In this document: piece after piece, positions 34,738 through 41,804 of the stretch
Position numbering within the stretch: the first letter of the stretch is position 1
Layout of the letters: the number at the start of each line of letters is the position of its first letter
DNA from: RGIG8244 sp045639325
GTDB taxonomy: Bacteria > Verrucomicrobiota > Lentisphaeria > Victivallales > UBA1829
Length of the DNA: 47,064 nt
Reading direction: 5' to 3'
Assembly (NCBI GenBank): GCA_045639325.1
Contig: JAZUCU010000005.1
Span: 1-47,064 of the forward strand
Notes under the pieces: generated by a model
Database searches by the model: none
The model's input: the letters and a program-made list of their open reading frames with translations, nothing else
What the model was told of the DNA's origin: nothing
Made by a program: the position numbers and the translations under genes

Positions 34738-35156
34738 TTTTTGGTTACCTCAGCAGCTGCGGGAGCAGTTTTGGGAGCAGAAACAGCGGCTTTGTTGATG
34801 GAGATTTTCACATTTTCTGCGATTTCGAGAACGATGATATCTTCTTTGATTTCAGCAATTTTACCATGGATACCACCAGCTGTTACAACTTCATCACCCT
34901 TCTTCAGAGCATCAAGCATTTCCTGACGGCGTTTCTGTTCCTTCTTCTGGCTGCGGCTCATGAGGAAGAACATGACAACGATGATCAGGATGAACGGGAA
35001 CATGCTGCCGAGACCATCCAGAAGACCGGGCTGCTGGGGCTGTGCTGCGCCGGGAGCGGTTGCGGGCTGTTCAGTCACTGCCTGTGCGGGGGCAGCTTTT
35101 GCGGGAGCGGCAGCCGGGGCATTGCCTGCTGCCAGAATGAAATTGGTGTTGCTCAT
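34734..35156 (-). CDS. yajC: YajC preprotein translocase subunit
   Basis: YajC is a small inner-membrane partner of SecDF. The family core appears as the hydrophobic helix MFPFILIIVVMFFLMSRSQK (about 52-71), followed by KKEQKRRQEMLDALKKGDEVVTAGGIHGKI and VLEIAENVKISINKAAV. The protein is 140 residues, longer than the usual 90-110, because of an Ala/Pro/Gln-rich N-terminal extension before the helix (15-45) and an Ala-rich tail. Its stop overlaps the secDF start by four bases. Shine-Dalgarno AAAGG lies about 8 bases upstream. Confidence 0.95.
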   Translation of the reverse strand: MSNTNFILAAGNAPAAAPAKAAPAQAVTEQPATAPGAAQPQQPGLLDGLGSMFPFILIIVVMFFLMSRSQKKEQKRRQEMLDALKKGDEVVTAGGIHGKIAEIKEDIIVLEIAENVKISINKAAVSAPKTAPAAAEVTKK

Positions 35157-35387
35157 TTTTATTACCTTTCGTTATGTTTTTTTCTACTTTTTCATTGTTC
35201 CTCGTACGTGCGTATCATATAAACAGAATACACGTATTGTGTAATTTACATCAAAAACCTTTTTTCGCAAGTAAAAACTGTAAGATTCTTGCCTTTTTTT
35301 TGTTTTTTTTCGCTATTTTACCCCTTTATATACCCTGTTTGCACCCTGTTTGATGAAAAAATAACATTTTTTATAATAAAAAAGAAA

Positions 35388-35421
35388 ACGGGATCGATCA
35401 TGTTATCATGACCAATCCCGT
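35388..35421 (-). terminator. Rho-independent terminator after the second Gfo/Idh/MocA gene
   Basis: Arms ACGGGATCGATCATG (35388-35402) and CATGACCAATCCCGT (35407-35421) form a 15-bp stem apart from two non-Watson-Crick positions, with a TTAT loop. On the minus strand TTTCTTTTTTATTATAAAAAA follows in pieces, fitting termination of the gene ending at 35453. It insulates yajC-secDF from the upstream gene. Confidence 0.85.
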
Positions 35422-35452
35422 CGCATCTCGTTTCCGATTTATTCAGAAAAAA

Positions 35453-36625
35453 TTATTTTTTCTTCTGACCGTTTTCGAAATATTCGATCATTTCTTTCGG
35501 AAGCTGAGGAATCTGCTGGCAGTTGCAGCCGTTACGCATGGAGTAATGGCCGAGCACACCCGTTGCAACAGAGTTACGTGCCGCAATCGGAGAGGTATTT
35601 GTCTTGGCATCAAAGCGGACAAAATCCAGGAAGTTCTGGACGATCGGAGCATCTGCGCCGCCGTGAGAGCTGTTCTTGACCGGCGGTTTGACCTTGTAGA
35701 TCACGTCCGGAGTATTGCGGGGACCACGGCGATTCCAGACATGAACTTCACATTCACCGCTGTCACCGATGTTTTCCACACGGCCGAGTGTACCGATGAA
35801 GGTGTAGTTACGTTCGGCATCCGGTGCGTAATGGCACTGCATGTAAGTGGCCTGTGCGCCGTTTTCCAGCTGCATCATGATCATGTTGTGGTCTTCCACG
35901 TCGATCACGGGAGAGAAGCCGGTCTGTTCCAGCGGAGGATACTGGGCTGCATCCCATTTTGCACATCCGGGAGTATCTTCGGAACGGCGTCCGCAACGAT
36001 TGTAAACAGAAAGCATACCCATACCGACAACAGACTTGGTATAGGAGCCCATCAGCCAGTGCATGACGTCGATGTCATGTGCGCCCTTCTGCAGGAGCAG
36101 GCCGTTGGCGTTTTTCTGTTCGGAATGCCAGTCGCGGAAATAAGCGTCGCCGCCGTAGTTGATGAAGTGACGGCACCATCCGCACTGTACTTCACCGATC
36201 ATACCGGAGTCGATGATTTCTTTCATCTTGAGGATGACGGGGAAGTGGCGCATATTGTGGCCGATGAAGAGTTTGGAACCGGTTTCCATTGCAGTTTTGA
36301 GGATACGGTCGCAACCTTCGATGGTAATAGCCATGGGTTTTTCGAGGTAGATAGCTTTACCGGCTTCGAGCGCAGCAATTGCCATTTCTTCGTGGCAATA
36401 GTCCGGAGTGGAAATAAAGACAGCATCAATGTCTTTGATCTTCAATACATCGCGATAGTCTGTGAAAACTTCTGCGTTGGGGAACTCTTCTTTGAACGCA
36501 GCATTGGCTTCTGCGGAAATGTCAGCACCTGCCACCATCTCCACACCCTGATCCGGCATGTGAGCCTGCCAGGCATTACGACCGCGTCCGCCTGTGGCAA
36601 TGGCTCCAATTTTCAATGTTTTCAT
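35453..36625 (-). CDS. Gfo/Idh/MocA-family oxidoreductase
   Basis: A 390-residue NAD(P)-dependent sugar or inositol dehydrogenase-type protein. It has an N-terminal Rossmann fold (MKTLKIGAIATGGRGRNAW, then VAGADISAEANAAF), the conserved YLEKPMAI motif with catalytic Lys near residue 96, and the HNMRHFP and LQKGAHDIDVMHWLMG segments of the catalytic domain. It lacks a signal peptide and should be cytoplasmic. Shine-Dalgarno CAGGAG is eight bases upstream. The AraC regulator at 36772 is divergent and only 146 bases away, so it is probably the regulator of this gene. Substrate is unknown; a terminator follows, so it is expressed alone. Confidence 0.93.
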   Translation of the reverse strand: MKTLKIGAIATGGRGRNAWQAHMPDQGVEMVAGADISAEANAAFKEEFPNAEVFTDYRDVLKIKDIDAVFISTPDYCHEEMAIAALEAGKAIYLEKPMAITIEGCDRILKTAMETGSKLFIGHNMRHFPVILKMKEIIDSGMIGEVQCGWCRHFINYGGDAYFRDWHSEQKNANGLLLQKGAHDIDVMHWLMGSYTKSVVGMGMLSVYNRCGRRSEDTPGCAKWDAAQYPPLEQTGFSPVIDVEDHNMIMMQLENGAQATYMQCHYAPDAERNYTFIGTLGRVENIGDSGECEVHVWNRRGPRNTPDVIYKVKPPVKNSSHGGADAPIVQNFLDFVRFDAKTNTSPIAARNSVATGVLGHYSMRNGCNCQQIPQLPKEMIEYFENGQKKK

Positions 36626-36679
36626 AAAAAAACTCCTGTTTTGTTGTTTTCCGGGGTTGATTTTTCCGATTTACAATAT

Positions 36680-36707
36680 AATGTAATAAGTTAATTGAAA
36701 AAGTCAA
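36680..36707 (-). promoter_or_regulatory. Putative promoter of the Gfo/Idh/MocA gene with inverted repeat at the -10
   Basis: Minus-strand -35 TTGACT (36702-36707), 16-base spacer and -10 TACATT (36680-36685). The -10 lies in the inverted repeat TTACA-N6-TGTAA (36671-36686), a candidate regulator site. Confidence 0.45.
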
Positions 36708-36771
36708 TCCGTTTTTCGCTTTTATTGCTAAAATTTCATGAATAAAATTTTAATAAGGATGTGGATTATTG

Positions 36772-37626
36772 ATGTCTGAGCACAAACTCAATTACCGGAA
36801 AAATTTCCCTTTTTCCCTCTATTATGCCTCCGAAACTTCCACCACCGCCAAGACTCCCGTCATACGCCGTCACAGCTACAAATATTGTACGGTTGAGTTC
36901 ATTCTTGACGGAGCAGGCACGCTGGAAATCAACGGCAAAACTTTCCACATCACTAAAAACAGTATTTATTTCCTGACGCCGGAGAGCAATCACCGGTACT
37001 GGCCGGATAAAAAAAATCCGTGGACAAAACTTTTTTTTGAAGTTGACGGCGATTTTATGAAATACATTCTCCGCACTTACGCGCTGGAGGAAATTTACTG
37101 CATTCCGGATTGTTATGAGCTCAAAAAACACTTTGAGGCCATGAAGAAAATTTATCACGATTCCCCCCTTGCCAATCAGCAGGCGGCATTGATTTTTCAT
37201 CAATTTGCTGCCGATGCCGCAAAATTTATTTATGGGGGCGAAGTTCAACTGCCGCCGGATATGGAAAAGCTGAAATATACTCTGGATCACGCCGTCGAAA
37301 AAAATTTCAGACTCGCCGATTACGCAAAAGCAAATAATGTTTCCGATGCCCATCTCATCCGGTCATTCCGGAAATTTTTCAATATGACACCCTACGAATA
37401 TTTGATGGATAAGAAAATGGAAAATGCAAAAAGTCTGCTGCAATATTCTCACTTATCCGTAAAAGAGATCGCCGACCACCTGACGTTTTCGGATCAATAT
37501 TACTTTTCCAACTATTTCAAGCAGAAAACCGGGCTTGCCCCCTCCGAATACAGAAAGAAAACCGGGTTATACAGCACTATTTCAGATCATATACAGCAGC
37601 AGGGAAACGAATCCGGCACCAAATAA
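36772..37626 (+). CDS. AraC-family transcriptional regulator
   Basis: The 284-residue protein has an N-terminal cupin-like sensing domain (about 1-150; VEFILDGAGTLEINGKTFHI and IYFLTPESNHRYWPD, the classical AraC binding-pocket pattern). The C-terminal HTH pair lies at about 170-275 (FRLADYAKANNVSDAHLIRSF and VKEIADHLTFSDQYYFSNYFK followed by QKTGLAPSEYRKK). It diverges from the Gfo/Idh/MocA gene and is the likely regulator. Its last 45 bases overlap the end of the convergent chromate-transporter gene. A TTG three bases upstream (36769) is a possible alternative start; AAGGAT at 36755-36760 could serve either. Confidence 0.92.
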   Translation: MSEHKLNYRKNFPFSLYYASETSTTAKTPVIRRHSYKYCTVEFILDGAGTLEINGKTFHITKNSIYFLTPESNHRYWPDKKNPWTKLFFEVDGDFMKYILRTYALEEIYCIPDCYELKKHFEAMKKIYHDSPLANQQAALIFHQFAADAAKFIYGGEVQLPPDMEKLKYTLDHAVEKNFRLADYAKANNVSDAHLIRSFRKFFNMTPYEYLMDKKMENAKSLLQYSHLSVKEIADHLTFSDQYYFSNYFKQKTGLAPSEYRKKTGLYSTISDHIQQQGNESGTK

Positions 37627-38157
37627 CGTCGCAACAAGATTCCACTTCCATTTCCACTGGGTAACCAGGACGGCTGCAAAAATCAGAAGCTCACGCCAGT
37701 TGATTGCAAAATTTCCTGCATTCCCCGTCCATAACGAACTCAACGGCGTACGGAAAATCGACGAATCCGCAAAAAAGATCACAGCTGCCGCAATCAATCC
37801 AATCGTTGCCGGGCGGACGCCGCTCAGTAAACGCTGAATCGGTTTGCTGTCGCGAAAATATAAAAAGAAAGCTGCCGCAAATGTCACCAGCAGCAAGGAC
37901 GGCGTCATCAAGCCCAAAGTCCCTGCCAATGCACCGGCAAATCCCATCTGAGTATAACCGACGTATGTCGCTGCATTAAGCCCCACCGGGCCGGGTGTGA
38001 TTTGTGCAAGAGCTACCATATTGGCAAAATCTTCCGGGCTGATGAACGAATGACGTACCACCAATTCATCCTGAAAGAGCGGAATCATCGCATAGCCGCC
38101 GCCGAACGTAAACAAGCCGATTTTAGCAAAAAGCAGATATAATTGAAAAATGGTCAT
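37582..38157 (-). CDS. Chromate transporter family protein (half-size, second of pair)
   Basis: A 191-residue membrane protein of the CHR family. The N-terminal motif FAKIGLFTFGGGYAMIPLFQ, the PGPVGLNAATYVGY segment and the following hydrophobic helices match half-size ChrA proteins, which work as pairs of homologous units. The ATG at 38157 overlaps the stop of the preceding ChrA half (ATGA); longer readings only extend into that gene in another frame. CHR proteins export chromate or import sulfate-like anions; the real substrate in this organism is unknown. The 3' end overlaps the AraC gene by 45 bases on the other strand. Confidence 0.92.
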   Translation of the reverse strand: MTIFQLYLLFAKIGLFTFGGGYAMIPLFQDELVVRHSFISPEDFANMVALAQITPGPVGLNAATYVGYTQMGFAGALAGTLGLMTPSLLLVTFAAAFFLYFRDSKPIQRLLSGVRPATIGLIAAAVIFFADSSIFRTPLSSLWTGNAGNFAINWRELLIFAAVLVTQWKWKWNLVATLFGAGFVSLLLYMI

Positions 38158-38726
38158 GATTTCTTTTCCCCTTCCTTCTTCGGAACCGTGGTGATGCTTT
38201 GGGGCAACACAAGTCCGACAACACCGGCAGCCAACAATACATAGATTGCATTTATATGGGGAATCAGAACAAATATCAGAAATGCCAGGGCCGCAATCAA
38301 TATTGCAAAGTGATTTTTGAACACGCTTTTTCCCATTTTGATCACAGAAAGCAGAATCAATGCGCAAGTCGCCGCACGGACACCGCTGAATATGTGGCTC
38401 ATCGCTTCATTCCCGCTCAAGGTCTGAAAACAGAATGCAATCAGCAGAATCGTTAAAAACGGCGGTATCACAACTCCAAATGCGGACACCAATGCACCCG
38501 GCAGTTTCGCCGCTCGATAACCGATCATCAACGCCATATTGACGGCAATCACTCCGGGCATGGATTGAACGAATGCCACCGTATCCAGCATATCTTCCTT
38601 GGTCAACATGTTCCGTTTTTCAAGAAATTCTTTCTCCATGACGGGGATCATTACCAGGCCGCCGCCCATGGTGATGGCTGAAATCTTACAGAACACCAGA
38701 AATAATGTAATACAACGGGAAAGCAT
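38154..38726 (-). CDS. Chromate transporter family protein (half-size, first of pair)
   Basis: A 190-residue membrane protein homologous to its downstream neighbour and forming a two-gene ChrA system. The motif FCKISAITMGGGLVMIPVME parallels FAKIGLFTFGGGYAMIPLFQ of the partner, and SMPGVIAVNMALMIGYRAA parallels TPGPVGLNAATYVGY. Five to six hydrophobic helices are present. It begins 7 bases after the xseB stop, so it is in the acyltransferase-xseB unit. Two short tandem ChrA genes normally insert in opposite orientations in the membrane to form an antiparallel dimer. Confidence 0.92.
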   Translation of the reverse strand: MLSRCITLFLVFCKISAITMGGGLVMIPVMEKEFLEKRNMLTKEDMLDTVAFVQSMPGVIAVNMALMIGYRAAKLPGALVSAFGVVIPPFLTILLIAFCFQTLSGNEAMSHIFSGVRAATCALILLSVIKMGKSVFKNHFAILIAALAFLIFVLIPHINAIYVLLAAGVVGLVLPQSITTVPKKEGEKKS

Positions 38727-38733
38727 AAATCAA

Positions 38734-39024
38734 TCAGTTTCCTTCGTCGTCATTCTGCAGCGCAAAGAAATCGTTTTCATCGGGAACGGCTTCCTCCCGG
38801 CTCATATCACGCCACTGACCATCTCCCGATTCCCGGGTCAGGATCTCGATTTTCTTTTTCATTCCGTTCAGAATGTTCTGACAATATGCCGCCATTTTCC
38901 GGGCTTCTTCATATTGACGGATCATTTCTTCCAGCGGCACATTCCCTTCTTCCATTTTTGCAACGGATTCTTCCAATGCGGTCATGGCTTCTTCAAAAGG
39001 GATTTCTTTCTTGCTCCGGCTCAT
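38734..39024 (-). CDS. xseB: Exodeoxyribonuclease VII small subunit
   Basis: XseB is the small helical subunit of exonuclease VII, which degrades single-stranded DNA in both directions. The 96 residues show the family signature IPFEEAMTALEESVAKMEEGNVPLEEMIRQYEEARKMAAYC (about 8-48), folding as two coiled helices. The C-terminal tail is acidic and longer than in E. coli (80 residues). The catalytic subunit XseA is not in the window, so the gene is separated from it. Its start overlaps the acyltransferase stop as ATGA. Confidence 0.93.
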   Translation of the reverse strand: MSRSKKEIPFEEAMTALEESVAKMEEGNVPLEEMIRQYEEARKMAAYCQNILNGMKKKIEILTRESGDGQWRDMSREEAVPDENDFFALQNDDEGN

Positions 39025-39953
39025 TTTGCACCTTCTTCTGTTGTCCAGATGTTTTCATACAGATAATATTCAAAAGGCGATTTCATCGCCATATCTTCCA
39101 GTATCTTTACATATTGCTCAACGGCAGGCTGCAGTCTCTCGCGGGTTCTGCCCTTTGCGTTATTGACATAAATCGGATCATAAAAATGCACAACCGTTGT
39201 CGCATGGCAATCCTCCCGGTGAGAAAATACCGGAATCACCGGCGCTCCCGTACGGGCACTCATCATAAATGCAGCCACCGGGAAATTCGCCTTTCCGCCA
39301 AGAAAATCAACTTCCACCGATTCATTTTCCCGGCACCGGTCACCCATCATACAGACCGTATCGCCATTCATCAATGCCTCATAAACATCCAGCAGTCCAC
39401 CCATCCCCGACTCCGTTGATATCACATTGATCTTCATCTGAATTTCTTTCGCCGCCATAAATTTATCCACATTCACATTGCGGTCCGGGCGGACAAGGAT
39501 ATGAACCGGACGGTTCGTCAGGCTGATCACACGCATCATCCCCTGCCATTGACCGTAATGAGAACAGAGAAGGATCATCCCTTCCGGATTCTTCACCACT
39601 TCTTCCACCATCTCACGCCCGATTTCACGAATCGTTGTCTGACCGTCACGAATGGCAACCGCTTCAATCAACGCCTGCCCCTGACTCGTAAACAATGCCC
39701 AGATGTGATACCAATGCTGAAGCCAATTATCATTGGGAAAGCGATGGCGGATATAATACGATGCCCGTCTCCGCGCCACATGGTCAAACAGCACATAAAA
39801 CAACGTGATAAACCAGACAAATTCGCATGTCCGTTTCAAACGCAAAATACGGAGCATGAGAAACATCGCTTTCACGCCCAGTGTATTCCCACGGCGTTCA
39901 CTTAAATTATCTCCGCGGCTTTCCTGTGATTCATTTTCTTTTATACGGCTCAA
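39021..39953 (-). CDS. LpxL/HtrB-type lysophospholipid (lipid A) acyltransferase
   Basis: A 310-residue inner-membrane enzyme of the family that adds secondary acyl chains to lipid A. The catalytic HxxxxD/E region appears as ILLCSHYGQWQGM (family SgHfGNWE, here His-Tyr-Gly-Gln-Trp-Gln, so the acid of the motif is replaced by Gln). VCMMGDRCRENESVEVDFLGG (family DQrp..gv.v.FFG) and APVIPVFSHRED follow. A hydrophobic segment lies near residues 35-60. The gene uses TTG at 39953, preceded at 8 bases by AAAGGA and a good promoter. The presence of LpxL suggests a lipopolysaccharide-bearing outer membrane. The Gln in the catalytic box leaves activity open. Confidence 0.85.
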   Translation of the reverse strand: MSRIKENESQESRGDNLSERRGNTLGVKAMFLMLRILRLKRTCEFVWFITLFYVLFDHVARRRASYYIRHRFPNDNWLQHWYHIWALFTSQGQALIEAVAIRDGQTTIREIGREMVEEVVKNPEGMILLCSHYGQWQGMMRVISLTNRPVHILVRPDRNVNVDKFMAAKEIQMKINVISTESGMGGLLDVYEALMNGDTVCMMGDRCRENESVEVDFLGGKANFPVAAFMMSARTGAPVIPVFSHREDCHATTVVHFYDPIYVNNAKGRTRERLQPAVEQYVKILEDMAMKSPFEYYLYENIWTTEEGAK

Positions 39954-39984
39954 AATCTTTTTCCTTTAATTTCATTTTTTCAGA

Positions 39985-40012
39985 AATGTATCACGTTTTT
40001 CCGATTTTTCAA
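39985..40012 (-). promoter_or_regulatory. Putative promoter of the acyltransferase-xseB-chrA unit
   Basis: Minus-strand -35 TTGAAA (40007-40012), 16-base spacer, -10 TACATT (39985-39990) preceded by TGA (extended -10). Shine-Dalgarno AAAGGA and the TTG start follow within 35 bases. Confidence 0.5.
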
Positions 40013-40095
40013 CCAAACTTTTTATCTTTTCGCTGTCCCGACTGTACATAGATCACTTTTTCTGCTGAAAATCATATATATGCCCGATCGTTCGT

Positions 40096-40123
40096 TTGAA
40101 ATAATTAAAATCAGCTGTATATT
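40096..40123 (+). promoter_or_regulatory. Putative promoter of the MarC-family gene
   Basis: -35 TTGAAA (40096-40101), 16-base spacer, -10 TATATT (40118-40123). The ATG follows 37 bases later with AAAGGA in between. It diverges from the acyltransferase promoter. Confidence 0.5.
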
Positions 40124-40159
40124 GTAGGCAGAACAAAAACAGAATGTAAAGGATATTGA

Positions 40160-40780
40160 ATGATGACGGATTTGTCCTGGAACTTGATTCTGGAAAACGG
40201 ATTGTACTTCCTCGCGCTGCTCAACCCCGCAAGCAAAGTAATGTTTCTTGCCACATACGAACCGAAATTGACAAAAAAACAAGTCTGGGAACTTTCATGG
40301 AAATCATCCATCGCCGCCCTGGTGATCCTTTCCATCCTCGCCGGAACCGGTGAAATTATCCTCAGTAAAATATTCCGCGTGGATTTGTATTCCCTTAAAA
40401 TCACAGGCGGGATCGTCCTCTTCCTTATCGGGCTTACCGCCGTTCGAGAAGGACGTTTTATCAATCGTGTGGAACATCAGTTGCGGCAGAATTTTACGGA
40501 TCTTTCTCTGGTTCCTCTCGCCGCTCCCTTGATTGCCGGACCCGGAACCATTGCAGCCAGTATCTCCGGTGCTGCACAACATGGATTGGTAACGGTCATC
40601 ATTTCTCTGTCCGGCGCCATTCTGATCAATTTTATTCTGATGTTGTTTTCCATCGGTATCAACCAGATGTTGGAAAAATTGCACTTACTTGGGCCATTGA
40701 TCCGGTTGACAGGTTTGATCATTTCTGCAGTTGCGGTTCAAATGATCATTGCCGGATGTAAGGAAAGCGGATTATTCTAA
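40160..40780 (+). CDS. MarC-family (UPF0056) inner-membrane protein
   Basis: A 206-residue integral membrane protein with six hydrophobic segments. Family marks are LLNPASKVMFLATYEPKLTKK near residues 20-40 (family NP.G..P.f...t), LKITGGIVLFLIGLTAV near 80-95, and PLAAPLIAGPGTIAASISGA near 120-140, the most conserved MarC stretch. Once named for multiple antibiotic resistance, MarC proteins have no agreed function; a transport role is likely. The first codons read ATGATG, the AAAGGA is seven bases upstream of the first. It appears monocistronic. Confidence 0.93.
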   Translation: MMTDLSWNLILENGLYFLALLNPASKVMFLATYEPKLTKKQVWELSWKSSIAALVILSILAGTGEIILSKIFRVDLYSLKITGGIVLFLIGLTAVREGRFINRVEHQLRQNFTDLSLVPLAAPLIAGPGTIAASISGAAQHGLVTVIISLSGAILINFILMLFSIGINQMLEKLHLLGPLIRLTGLIISAVAVQMIIAGCKESGLF

Positions 40781-40854
40781 CCATTATTACATATCATAAC
40801 AAGAGGTAAGTTCAAAAGTCCGGCAGAATTTGACTGAAAAAAGATTGTTGATGA

Positions 40855-40960
40855 GGTAAAAATGATCGTTTGATCCGGCATCGCCTTACGGCTATGCGTG
40901 ACAAGGTGTGGATTATTTACCATCCACCTTCGCCAAGGCTACGGCAGGACAAGCCAAAAA
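40855..40960. repeat. REP-like GC-rich palindromic stretch
   Basis: The intergenic region between the MarC and flavodoxin genes holds a GC-rich island within AT-rich surroundings. AAGGTGTGGAT (40903-40913) and ATCCACCTT (40922-40930) are inverted arms with one 2-base bulge and an 8-base loop. On each side lie similar pieces, CGCCTTACGGCTATGCG (40882-40898) and CGCCAAGGCTACGGC (40931-40945). Translation of the right piece gives the STFAKATAGQAK pattern seen with this type of mobile palindromic repeat in many genomes. I interpret it as a REP/MITE-like element; no transposase is nearby. Confidence 0.55.
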
Positions 40961-41048
40961 CGCTCCGTTTTCAGATCACAACAAGAGTTTTCAGACTTTT
41001 TTGAAGACTTTTGATATTACCTCAACAAGAAAAAAAGTTAAGGTGTTT

Positions 41049-41804
41049 ATGTTTTACAACCTCTTTTTCAGCCCCACAGGCGGAACAAAAAAAGTCGCAG
41101 AAATCCTCGGCGATGCCATGCACGTTGAACAGACCATCGACTTCACTCCCGCTTCCGTCAAACTCGATTCTCTCCAGCTCACGGAAAACGATATCTGCCT
41201 GATCTCCGTCCCCTCTTTCGGCGGCAGAATCCCATTCTCCGCAACCGATAAACTCAAGACGTTGAAAGCCGATAGCGCAAAAGCCATCCTCGTCACCACA
41301 TTCGGCAACCGCGCCATTGATGATACTCTGCTGGAAATGAAAGATATCCTTTCTCAAAATGGATTCCTCTGCATTGCCGCGATCGAAGCTGTGACTGAAC
41401 ATTCTTTTGTCCGGAAATTCGGCGCAGGAAGACCGGACGCGCAAGATCAGACAGAACTCCAATCCTTCGCATCCATCATTCTGCAGCGAATCGCAAATCC
41501 CGATACCGCTCCCGTTGAAGTCCCAGGCAAACACCCGTATAAAGATTTCAAAGGCGTCCCGTTCCATCCAGCTGCCGACAGCAGCAAATGTGTTTCCTGC
41601 GGAAAATGTGCAAAGGTTTGTCCCGCTGGCGCAATTCCGATGATCGATCCGAAAACAACAAATCCGGATCGCTGTATCACCTGCATGGCATGTGTAACAA
41701 ATTGCCCCGAAAGCGCAAGAAATCTCACCAATGAAATCTTTGCCGCTCTCGAGGCTAAATTGTCCGCTGTTTGTGCAGAGAAAAAATCGAATAAATTATA
41801 TTGA
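41049..41804 (+). CDS. EFR1-family flavodoxin-ferredoxin
   Basis: A 251-residue electron-transfer protein with a flavodoxin-like FMN domain at the start (MFYNLFFSPTGGTKKVAEIL; family T-G-N/G-T) and two [4Fe-4S] clusters at the end, CVSCGKCAKVCP and CITCMACVTNCP. This EFR1 fusion family is common in anaerobes and presumably moves electrons between pyridine nucleotides or ferredoxin and unknown oxidoreductases. The ATG at 41049 follows AAGG at five bases; upstream in-frame codons run through the REP-like stretch. The last 9 bases overlap the end of the convergent MurC-like gene. An anaerobic lifestyle is a fair inference. Confidence 0.92.
   Translation: MFYNLFFSPTGGTKKVAEILGDAMHVEQTIDFTPASVKLDSLQLTENDICLISVPSFGGRIPFSATDKLKTLKADSAKAILVTTFGNRAIDDTLLEMKDILSQNGFLCIAAIEAVTEHSFVRKFGAGRPDAQDQTELQSFASIILQRIANPDTAPVEVPGKHPYKDFKGVPFHPAADSSKCVSCGKCAKVCPAGAIPMIDPKTTNPDRCITCMACVTNCPESARNLTNEIFAALEAKLSAVCAEKKSNKLY

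Noticed and set aside
38158..38367. Seventy-residue Cys-rich extension of the second ChrA half
   Set aside because: It is the other-frame reading of the upstream ChrA gene; the ATG at 38157 gives the ATGA overlap.
40908..41048. Upstream start of the flavodoxin-ferredoxin gene
   Set aside because: The added residues are a translated REP-like repeat; the ATG at 41049 begins the flavodoxin fold and has AAGG.
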